Source: Actinocrinis sp035650855
GTDB lineage: Bacteria > Actinomycetota > Actinomycetes > Streptomycetales > Catenulisporaceae
Length of the DNA stretch: 12,051 nucleotides
Assembly (NCBI RefSeq): GCF_035650855.1
Contig: NZ_DASRGV010000239.1
Span: 1-12,051, forward strand
Direction: 5' to 3'
The position numbers and the translations under genes were made by a program. Each line of letters starts with the position of its first letter. Position 1 is the stretch's first letter. This document shows, in pieces, positions 6,414-12,051 of this stretch. The notes under the pieces are model-generated. The model searched no databases and was not told the origin of the DNA. It saw only the letters and a list, made by a program, of their open reading frames with translations.

Positions 6414-7472
6414 GTGGGCAAGGCTGAGGCCAAGGCCGGCGACCAGAACGGGAGGTCCCGCCTGCCCACGCGCGATCCGGCCATCACCGACGTGGCGCAA
6501 TTGGCCGGTGTGTCCCACCAGACCGTCTCCCGCGTGCTCAATGATCATCCCCATGTGCGCCCGCAGACCCGGCTGCGCGTTCAGGCGGCGATGACCGAGC
6601 TGGGCTACCGGCCCAACCACACCGCGCGCGCTCTGGTCACCGGGCGTTCACAGGTGATCGGCGTGGTGGCCCAGAACACGACGCTGTTCGGTCCGGCGTC
6701 GCTGCTGGCGGCGTTCGAGCAGTCGGCGTCCGAGGCCGGGTTCGCGGTGGCGGTGGCGAGCGTTCGAGCCCTGGATCGCCGGTCGATCGCGGAGGCGGTC
6801 GACCGGCATCTGCGTCAGCGGGTGGCCGGCGTCGTCGTCATCGCGCCGGTGGCCTCGGCGGGTGAGGCGCTGGACCACATGCCGACCGACCTGCCGCTGG
6901 TGTGCATCGACGGCGATCCGCAACGCACCAACCCGCTGGTGACCGTCGATCAAAGCGCCGGAGCGAGCCTCGCGACGCAGCATCTGCTTGATGCCGGACA
7001 CGCGACGGTATGGCACGTGAGCGGACCGGACGACTGGTTCGACAGCGTCGGCCGGATAGCGGGATGGCGCGCCGCCCTCGAGCGTGCGGGCATCGATCCG
7101 CCTCCCGTTCTGTCGGCTGATTGGAGCCCGGCGGCCGGATACCGCGTCGGTCAGCTGCTGGCACGGATGCCCGACGTCACCGCGGTGTTCGCGGCGAACG
7201 ACCACCTGGCGCTCGGAATCCTCAAGGCGCTGCGCGAGTTCGGCCGCCTGGTGCCGCAGGAGGTGAGCATCGTCGGGTTCGACGACATCCCCGAGGCCGC
7301 CTACTTCGTCCCGCCGCTGACCACGATCCGCCCCGACTTCGACGCGGTGGCCCGCGCGGCGTTGAGCGTGTTGCTGCACCAGATCAGCTCCGGCGAGGTG
7401 TCCGGCGAGCGCGAAACGATCGCCCCGATCCTGGTCCCCCGCGACAGCGTCGCCGCGCCGCGCACAGCCTGA
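6414..7472 (+). CDS. LacI-family transcriptional repressor, probable regulator of the GH54 gene
   Basis: A 352-residue protein with the standard LacI layout: an N-terminal helix-turn-helix (about 24-44, ITDVAQLAGVSHQTVSRVLN), a hinge helix (about 66-78, PNHTARALVTGRS) and a periplasmic-binding-protein-like effector and dimerisation domain (about 80-345). Late family motifs are present (FAANDHLALGILKAL, VSIVGFDDIPEA, PLTTIRPD). The recognition helix SHQTVSR differs from SYQTVSR of E. coli LacI at one position, which fits the GTGAGCG half-sites upstream. The effector sugar cannot be read from sequence; an arabinose-containing product of the neighbouring GH54 enzyme is likely from context. GTG 6414 follows AGAGAGG with 6 bases between. 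A short basic N-terminal extension of about 20 residues precedes the HTH. Confidence 0.93.
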   Translation: MGKAEAKAGDQNGRSRLPTRDPAITDVAQLAGVSHQTVSRVLNDHPHVRPQTRLRVQAAMTELGYRPNHTARALVTGRSQVIGVVAQNTTLFGPASLLAAFEQSASEAGFAVAVASVRALDRRSIAEAVDRHLRQRVAGVVVIAPVASAGEALDHMPTDLPLVCIDGDPQRTNPLVTVDQSAGASLATQHLLDAGHATVWHVSGPDDWFDSVGRIAGWRAALERAGIDPPPVLSADWSPAAGYRVGQLLARMPDVTAVFAANDHLALGILKALREFGRLVPQEVSIVGFDDIPEAAYFVPPLTTIRPDFDAVARAALSVLLHQISSGEVSGERETIAPILVPRDSVAAPRTA

Positions 7473-7490
7473 CCTACGAGCCCTTAGACA

Positions 7491-7522
7491 GCGGACGCGG
7501 AGCTCCCCGCGACCGCGTCCGC
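7491..7522 (+). terminator. Stem-loop terminator after the lacI-type gene
   Basis: GCGGACGCGG (7491-7500) pairs perfectly with CCGCGTCCGC (7513-7522) around a 12-base loop, 18 bases after the stop codon. It is followed by a C-rich run rather than a U-tract. Confidence 0.75.
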
Positions 7523-7536
7523 CCCGCCCCGCCCCG

Positions 7537-7557
7537 TGTACGGATTCGTACGGGATA
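7537..7557 (+). promoter_or_regulatory. Tandem decamer element A upstream of the six-cysteine secreted protein gene
   Basis: TGTACGGATT followed directly by CGTACGGGAT and an A. The second decamer is identical to one in element B (11061-11081), which precedes the other small secreted-protein gene. It could be an activator site or part of a promoter. It lies 139 bases before the start codon. Confidence 0.45.
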
Positions 7558-7682
7558 CGTGCTGCCGTTCGGCGGACACAGCAGACTCCGAAGCGCGTCC
7601 TCCTCACGCCGATTGCGCCTATCGGCAGCGGACGCACTGTACGAGCTGTATGTCTCCTGATTCCGATACTGCGATTCACGTT

Positions 7683-7690
7683 AAAGGAGG
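7683..7690 (+). promoter_or_regulatory. Near-perfect Shine-Dalgarno site
   Basis: AAAGGAGG, 6 bases before ATG 7697. It is the strongest ribosome binding site in the window and suggests high expression. It overlaps a TTCACGTTAA element at 7675-7684. Confidence 0.8.
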
Positions 7691-7696
7691 GCAACG

Positions 7697-8182
7697 ATGC
7701 GGAAGGCGCTGATCAGGCTGGTACTAGGACTGGCCATGGCGCTCACCCCGACCGTCGCGGCGGCCCAGGCCCACGCGGCGACGCGGCCGATGAGCTCGGG
7801 CTCGTGCGGCGGAGTCATCACCACCCGCTACGTCTACTTCCCGGACGTCAGCACCACGACCCCGGTCGCCTCACTCAAGCTGCTCAGCGGTGACTGCGCC
7901 TACCTCTTCATGTGGAGCTGGTTCACCGCCAGCCACTCCGGATGGACGGTCGGTCTGACCACCTGTCCGGGCGGTGACCCGGGCGCCTTCCCGGTGTATC
8001 CCGTGACGAACGGCGGCGGGGCGGTAGCGGACGGCTGCGCCAGGCCGTACGTCTGGACCAACACGAGCCAGCAGGAGTTCTACGGTCCCGCGGCGTTCTT
8101 CGGCTGCGACTACGCGTCACTGCAGCTGATCTACAACCGCGACAACGTCTCCACGACCACGGATGCCTACTGCTCGACCTGA
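7697..8182 (+). CDS. Small secreted protein with six cysteines, function unknown
   Basis: A 161-residue precursor. Residues 1-28 form a Sec signal peptide (MRKALIRL, then a hydrophobic core, ending AQAHA-A). The mature part of about 133 residues has six cysteines (37, 67, 90, 114, 137, 159), consistent with three disulfides. It is rich in Thr, Ser, Tyr and Trp, which suggests a compact beta-rich extracellular fold. I do not recognise the family. A very strong ribosome binding site and the tandem decamer element upstream suggest a regulated, well-expressed exoprotein. Its 3' end overlaps that of the convergent NB-ARC gene by 16 bases, so strong transcription here would run antisense into that gene unless stopped by the hairpin at 8198-8234. 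Confidence 0.85.
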   Translation: MRKALIRLVLGLAMALTPTVAAAQAHAATRPMSSGSCGGVITTRYVYFPDVSTTTPVASLKLLSGDCAYLFMWSWFTASHSGWTVGLTTCPGGDPGAFPVYPVTNGGGAVADGCARPYVWTNTSQQEFYGPAAFFGCDYASLQLIYNRDNVSTTTDAYCST

Positions 8183-10923
8183 CCATTCGCCGTCGGCGCG
8201 GGGCCCTGCCCTCCAACGGCGGACGGGGCCCCGCCACCGCGTCCGAACTCTGACAGTGCTCTGGCAGACATGTGCGCCTCAACCCTCTTCACATCCGGTA
8301 CGCCCATCCGAATGTACGAGTCCTGAGCCAGTCGAAGGTGGCTCACTCCCTCGGCTTCGCTTCCTACGGCGCACAACGCCAGCCCGAGGCCCTCGCGGGC
8401 TCGGGCGAGCCGGTAGGGGTCACGGACCTTGCGTGCGAGTTCGAGTGCCCGGCGGTGGTGGCGCAGCGCGGCTTCCGTGTCTCCGAGGGCTGCTGAAGCC
8501 TCGCCGAGTCCGGTGAGCGCCGCGGCTTGGGTGGCAGGCATGCCGACCTCGCCCGCCGTCTCAAGCGCCCGGCGCAGATAGTCCATCGCGCGCTCGACCT
8601 CGCCTTCCTGGAGGTGCAGATCGCCGAGAGCCAGCAGGCTGTCGCACAGGCTCGGCTGGGTGAGGTGCTCGCTGCGCATGTCGAGCGAGCGCAGCAGATC
8701 GGCCAGCGCCTCCTCGCCGCGCCCCTGGGAGAGCCGCACTCGGCCCCGCACCTCGAGGGCGTCGGCCTCGAAGGCGGGCACCGCGTGGACGCGGGCGAGC
8801 TCGAGTGCCCGATCCAGGTGCTCTGCGGCCGATGCGTAGTCTCCGGTGCGTTCGCCGACGATGCCGAGCCAGATCAGGGCTTGGGCTTGAGCGGCGGGAT
8901 GGCCGTGGTCCTGGTGTACCGAGAGAGACTGGGTCAGGTATTCGCGTGCTGAGTCGTACCGGCCGAGTCCGAAGGTGACGATGCCCAGATTCCCGAGATC
9001 GTTGCCGACGCCGAGCATGCGGCCCAGCGACCGCCACAGGTCCAGTGCCTGTTCGAAGTAGGCGACCGCGCGCGGATACCTGCCCATCAGCACGTTGAGG
9101 TTCCCCAGCGCCTCCAGGATGGCGGCGAGATCGCCCGGATCCTCACTCAGCTCCCTGGCCTGCTCGTAGGCGGCCAGTCCTTCCCGTAGCTGGCCCAGGC
9201 GTTCGTAGGTCAGGCCGGTGAAGCGCAGCGCTCGGGTCAGGCCTCTGCGGTCTCCGCTCGCCCGCGTGGCCGTGACGGCGAGGGTGTGCAGGGTGAGCGC
9301 GTCGCGGTGGTGGCCGTGGTCGTGGAGGTAGCGCCACGTGATATGCGAGAGCTGACTTACGTGCTCGACGAGGTCGTGCGAAGCCGCCTGCGCGGCGGCG
9401 GCCAGCAGGTTGGGGCGCTCTGCCTGCAGCCAGCCGAGTGCCTCGGCCGGTGTGGCGAACTCGATCGCCTCGGTGCCCGGCTGCGTGACCTGGGGCCGCC
9501 TTTCTTTGGTCAACGGCTCGATCTCGTTCATGGCCGCCGAAGCCGCGTACCGGTAGTAGTCGAGCAGTCGAGTCAGTGCACTGAGGTTTTCGGCGGCGCT
9601 CCCGGCGGCGAGCTCCCTGGCGTAGGTTCGCAGCAGGTCGTGGAGTTCGTAGCGGCCCGGAGTCCGCTGCTGCAGCAGGTTTTCGTCCTGCAACTCCTCG
9701 AGCATCTGCTGCGCGGCGCTGACGGTCACCTCGGCCAGCGCGGCCGCGGCCGGCGCGGCGAAGTCGTCGCCAGGAAACAGGCCGAGCGCGCGGAAGAACC
9801 GCTGAAGCGGGTCCGCGAGCCCGTCCAGCGAGAGATCGAATACGGCGCGTAGGGAACGCCGGCCGATGCTCGCCGCTTCGAGCCCGCCCTCGCCGAGGCG
9901 TTCGGCGAGATCCGCCAGGCGCCACGCGGGCCGGGAGCGCAGCCGGGAAGCCGCCAGCGAGATCGCCAGCGGCAGGTGTCCGCAGGCTTCGAGGATCTGC
10001 TCGGCGGCGGCGGGCTCGGCCGCCACCCGCTCGGCTCCCGCGATGCGGGCCAGCAGCTCGAGGGCGTCGGCCCGGCTGAACACGTCCAGCGGGTGCAGGG
10101 AGGCGCCCTCCAGCCCGGCCAGGGTGCGCCGGCTGGTGATGAGCACCAGGCAGGTCGGGCTCGCCGGGATCAGGTCTCGTACTTGCCGGTCGTCCGCGGC
10201 GTTGTCCAGCAGGATCAGCGCGTCCCTGCCCTGCATCCGGTCGCGGAACATCGCCGCGCGCTCGTCCAGGCCGTCGGGGATCAGCTCGGCGCCCACTCCC
10301 AACTGCCGCAGAAACCCGTCCAGCACCGCCCCGGGATCGGCCGGCGGCATCTCGGGGTCGAAGCCGCGCAGGTTCACGAACAGCTGCACGTCCGCGTACC
10401 GCCCGGTGCGTACCAGCTCGTGCGCGGCGTGCACGGCCAGCTGGGTCTTGCCCACCCCGGCCATCCCCTCGATCGCCGAGACCACGACGGTGTGCGGTCC
10501 GGGGCCTTCGCCTGCCGCGATCGCGTCCATCAGCCGCGCGAGCTCCGGCGCCCGCCCGGTGAACGTGGCCAGGTCGGCCGGCAGCTGCCGGAACACACCC
10601 ACCGGGCCGCCGGTCTTGGAATGGGCGTGCACGGCGATGCAGGCCGCCCGCCACCGGGCGACCGCCGGCTCGTCCAGTCCCAGGGCCCGGACGATCGCGA
10701 CGACCAAGTCGATGTCCAGCCGTCGGCGTCCTGCCTTGAAGGCGTCGACCACCGTGGACGGCGAGACCGTCTGCGCGGGACGCATCAGGGGTCCGACTCG
10801 TTTGGCAAGGACCCGATATGAGGGTTGCCCGGCCCACGCGCGCAATTCCCCCAGCAGGGCGATGAACCCAGACATATCAGTAGCCTGATCCGGATTTGGA
10901 GCCGCGCCACCATACCCGCTCAC
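8167..10923 (-). CDS. HTH / NB-ARC / TPR signal-transduction ATPase (STAND-type regulator)
   Basis: A 918-residue cytoplasmic protein. Residues about 17-100 form an XRE-like helix-turn-helix region common in actinomycete regulators (RELxxWAGxPSYRxLAKRVG-type, ending WRAACIAVH). The NB-ARC ATPase follows: P-loop GMAGVGKTQ (153-161), Walker B ALILLD (235-240), ITSRR (262-266), GHLPLA (315-320) and an LHD motif (427-429), the bacterial MHD equivalent. From about 560 to 880 there are six or so tetratricopeptide repeats (for example ALRFTGLTYERLGQLREGLAAY). The C-terminal 25 residues are Gly/Pro-rich. The SARP DNA-binding and transcriptional-activation domains of AfsR-type proteins are absent. Such proteins are thought to act as ATP-gated switches whose TPRs sense a partner. 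GTG 10923 follows GGGGGAGG. It sits between two small secreted-protein genes; its targets are unknown. Confidence 0.9.
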   Translation of the reverse strand: MSGYGGAAPNPDQATDMSGFIALLGELRAWAGQPSYRVLAKRVGPLMRPAQTVSPSTVVDAFKAGRRRLDIDLVVAIVRALGLDEPAVARWRAACIAVHAHSKTGGPVGVFRQLPADLATFTGRAPELARLMDAIAAGEGPGPHTVVVSAIEGMAGVGKTQLAVHAAHELVRTGRYADVQLFVNLRGFDPEMPPADPGAVLDGFLRQLGVGAELIPDGLDERAAMFRDRMQGRDALILLDNAADDRQVRDLIPASPTCLVLITSRRTLAGLEGASLHPLDVFSRADALELLARIAGAERVAAEPAAAEQILEACGHLPLAISLAASRLRSRPAWRLADLAERLGEGGLEAASIGRRSLRAVFDLSLDGLADPLQRFFRALGLFPGDDFAAPAAAALAEVTVSAAQQMLEELQDENLLQQRTPGRYELHDLLRTYARELAAGSAAENLSALTRLLDYYRYAASAAMNEIEPLTKERRPQVTQPGTEAIEFATPAEALGWLQAERPNLLAAAAQAASHDLVEHVSQLSHITWRYLHDHGHHRDALTLHTLAVTATRASGDRRGLTRALRFTGLTYERLGQLREGLAAYEQARELSEDPGDLAAILEALGNLNVLMGRYPRAVAYFEQALDLWRSLGRMLGVGNDLGNLGIVTFGLGRYDSAREYLTQSLSVHQDHGHPAAQAQALIWLGIVGERTGDYASAAEHLDRALELARVHAVPAFEADALEVRGRVRLSQGRGEEALADLLRSLDMRSEHLTQPSLCDSLLALGDLHLQEGEVERAMDYLRRALETAGEVGMPATQAAALTGLGEASAALGDTEAALRHHRRALELARKVRDPYRLARAREGLGLALCAVGSEAEGVSHLRLAQDSYIRMGVPDVKRVEAHMSARALSEFGRGGGAPSAVGGQGPAPTANGQVEQ
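8198..8234 (+). terminator. Possible terminator of the six-cysteine protein gene, inside the convergent gene
   Basis: GCGGGGCCC (8198-8206) pairs with GGGCCCCGC (8226-8234) across a 19-base loop, 16 bases after the stop codon. It lies within the Gly/Pro-rich last codons of the NB-ARC gene, so part of the symmetry could be coding bias. Confidence 0.45.
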
Positions 10924-10930
10924 CTGCGTA

Positions 10931-10938
10931 CCTCCCCC
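10931..10938 (-). promoter_or_regulatory. Ribosome binding site fixing the NB-ARC gene start
   Basis: GGGGGAGG on the minus strand, 7 bases before GTG 10923. The alternative ATG at 10875 (MSGFIALL) has only a weak CAGG upstream. Confidence 0.7.
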
Positions 10939-11060
10939 GTCAACGGTCCGCGGTCGTGCCCACCGAAGAGTGTACGAGGCGCGTGCGTTGCATGGCGGGT
11001 CAATTCCGCGCGGCAGGCCGTCTCAGCACTCTGCCGCCCCTTGGCCGGACTGTGCGGGGC

Positions 11061-11081
11061 CGTACGGGATCGCACGGGATA
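11061..11081 (+). promoter_or_regulatory. Tandem decamer element B upstream of the crystallin-like secreted protein gene
   Basis: CGTACGGGAT followed directly by CGCACGGGAT and an A; the two units differ at one position. A weaker unit, TGTGCGGGGC, precedes them at 11051-11060. It lies 73 bases before GTG 11155, in the divergent gap between this gene and the NB-ARC regulator. Together with element A it suggests common control. Confidence 0.5.
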
Positions 11082-11154
11082 GTGGCCCGCGGCACCGGCG
11101 GCTTGGAATCGTCATTCGTGTTCTGAGTTCCCCTGAAGCTGAAAGGCACTACGC

Positions 11155-11511
11155 GTGAATCTCACAGGCAAGCTCGTTCCGGCGGCGCTCACGGCCGGAG
11201 TCCTCGCGGCCGGCGTCGCGTTCGCCGCACCGGCCAGCGCCATCAGCAGGGTCACCTGCCCGACGCCGCCCACCTGGAGCCACGGGGTCGAGGTCTGGAC
11301 GGACTACGGCTTCACCGCCTGCTACGCCGGCACGCCCGGCACCGCGACGCTCAACGTCAGCCGGGTGTACCTGGCCACGGCGGACTGGAACAACGCGGAC
11401 GTCTACGACACCTACGGAGGAGACCTCTACCTTCCCGCCGGCACGAGCTTCAACTACGTCCAGCGGCTCGGCTACGAGGTCACGGTAGACGCAGTCGAGA
11501 TCGACGGCTGA
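11155..11511 (+). CDS. Small secreted protein, possibly beta/gamma-crystallin-like (SKLP type)
   Basis: A 118-residue precursor. Residues 1-29 form a signal peptide (MNLTGKLVPAALTAG..., cleavage after APASA). The mature part of about 89 residues has two cysteines (35 and 56), likely one disulfide, and alternating beta-prone segments: CYAGTPGTATLNVSRVYLAT, then NNADVYDTYGG, then VTVDAVEID. The TxCYAxxG...V..I.T...NN.....Y pattern recalls Streptomyces killer-toxin-like or metalloproteinase-inhibitor beta/gamma-crystallins, but this is from memory and the match is loose. GTG 11155 is preceded by GAAAGG with 8 bases between. A strong hairpin follows, so it is probably monocistronic. Confidence 0.8.
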   Translation: MNLTGKLVPAALTAGVLAAGVAFAAPASAISRVTCPTPPTWSHGVEVWTDYGFTACYAGTPGTATLNVSRVYLATADWNNADVYDTYGGDLYLPAGTSFNYVQRLGYEVTVDAVEIDG

Positions 11512-11523
11512 TTCTCCCGCGCT

Positions 11524-11552
11524 GCCGGGCGCCGCGCTCCGCGGCGCCCGGC
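11524..11552. terminator. Strong stem-loop terminator after the crystallin-like gene
   Basis: GCCGGGCGCCGCG (11524-11536) and CGCGGCGCCCGGC (11540-11552) form a perfect 13-bp stem with a CTC loop, 12 bases after the stop codon. There is no U-tract. It separates this gene from the lipoprotein gene. Confidence 0.85.
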
Positions 11553-11595
11553 CCACCGGGGCAGACAGATACCTGTCGAGACGCAGGAGACGAGG

Positions 11596-12051
11596 ATGTA
11601 CAAGCCGACCTGGCGTTCCACAGTTCCGCTCACGATCGCATCCGCAGCCACGGCCGCCGCCGCGATCGTGCTTTCCGGATGTTCGAGCCAACAGCCCGCG
11701 CCGCCGCCTGCGCTGGGTCCGATCACCGCCGTGACCGGCCCGGAGCAGATCGCCCGTCCGATCGATCGGTACCTCCCTACGGCCGCTCAAGCGCGGGAGT
11801 TGACCGAGGCGGCGCAACTGGTGACTGCCCAGTGCATGAAGGGCTACGGCCTTCCGCCCGTCGCGGCGACCACCACCGACTTTGAGAACCTGGCGCTGCA
11901 GAACAAGGCGCGCAACGAACTGTTCGGCTTCTTCGACCCGGCCGTCACCGCCACCAAAGGCTACGACGTCTTCGTCTCCCGGCCCGGTGATCAAAGCCGG
12001 CCGTCCGCAGCGCAGATATCCGTGCTCAACGGGCAGAACGAGAACGGCTCG
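11596..12051 (+). CDS. Putative lipoprotein, C-terminus beyond the window
   Basis: An open frame of 152 codons with no stop before the window end. It starts MYKPTWRSTVPLTIASAATA and has a lipobox LSGC (26-29), so Cys29 would be lipid-anchored on the outer face of the membrane. A Pro/Gln-rich linker (32-40) and a soluble domain follow. The segment around 74-85 (QLVTAQCMKGYG) has the CM-x-x-x-G motif often seen in uncharacterised actinomycete lipoproteins. AGGAG (11585-11589) lies 6 bases before the ATG. I do not recognise a defined family. The upstream hairpin suggests its own promoter or a processed transcript. Confidence 0.8.
   Translation, partial: MYKPTWRSTVPLTIASAATAAAAIVLSGCSSQQPAPPPALGPITAVTGPEQIARPIDRYLPTAAQARELTEAAQLVTAQCMKGYGLPPVAATTTDFENLALQNKARNELFGFFDPAVTATKGYDVFVSRPGDQSRPSAAQISVLNGQNENGS

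Noticed and set aside
9143..10888. Long open frames on both strands overlapping the NB-ARC gene
   Set aside because: Arg/Pro/Ala-rich shadows in other frames. The P-loop, Walker B, GLPL-like and TPR motifs lie only in the 8167-10923 frame.
10961..11158. Short plus-strand open frames before the crystallin-like gene
   Set aside because: Arg-rich, no homology and no ribosome binding site; they run across the tandem decamer control element.

Overview
The window is very GC-rich with strong third-position GC bias, GTG starts and Shine-Dalgarno sites. Its protein families are typical of filamentous Actinomycetota: a membrane-protein/winged-helix pair, a CYP107-like P450, a multi-domain secreted GH54 enzyme, an NB-ARC/TPR regulator and small secreted proteins. 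A Catenulisporales- or Streptomyces-like soil actinomycete fits best; the genus is an inference from remembered family resemblance, not a search.

Layout. (1) 1-615, minus strand: a four-helix membrane protein, translationally coupled (ATGA overlap) to a winged-helix regulator cut off by the window edge. A 23-base palindrome lies just upstream of their ribosome binding site. (2) 722-1906, minus: a cytochrome P450 with an intact heme-Cys loop but Gln in place of the ExxR glutamate and no meander segment. A 17-base tandem repeat sits at its 3' end. (3) 2019-7522: a probable arabinan-utilisation unit. A 1266-residue secreted GH54 alpha-L-arabinofuranosidase (minus) faces a LacI-family repressor (plus). 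The 505-base gap between them carries three near-identical lac-operator-like sites, GTGAGCGNTAAC, and a fourth related palindrome. Strong stem-loops close both genes. (4) 7537-8234: a small six-cysteine secreted protein of unknown function, overlapping tail to tail with (5) 8167-10923, minus: an HTH/NB-ARC/TPR signal-transduction ATPase (STAND class). (6) 11061-12051, plus: a small secreted protein resembling Streptomyces beta/gamma-crystallin-type proteins, a perfect 13-bp terminator hairpin, and a lipoprotein that runs off the window.

How the parts may work together. The LacI-type protein has a recognition helix close to that of E. coli LacI, and the sites beside it look like lac operator half-sites. 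Sugar-responsive repression of the GH54 gene plus autoregulation is therefore well supported, though not proven. The two small secreted-protein genes flanking the NB-ARC regulator both have a tandem decamer, roughly CGTACGGGAT repeated twice, upstream. This suggests a shared regulator, possibly the NB-ARC protein itself (inference).

The observations most worth a second look are: the non-canonical P450; the GH54 enzyme, in which an apparently rearranged LamG domain is nested inside a lamin-tail domain that separates catalytic and sugar-binding modules; the operator cluster; and the shared decamer pairs. I saw no tRNA, rRNA, CRISPR array, insertion sequence or phage gene.
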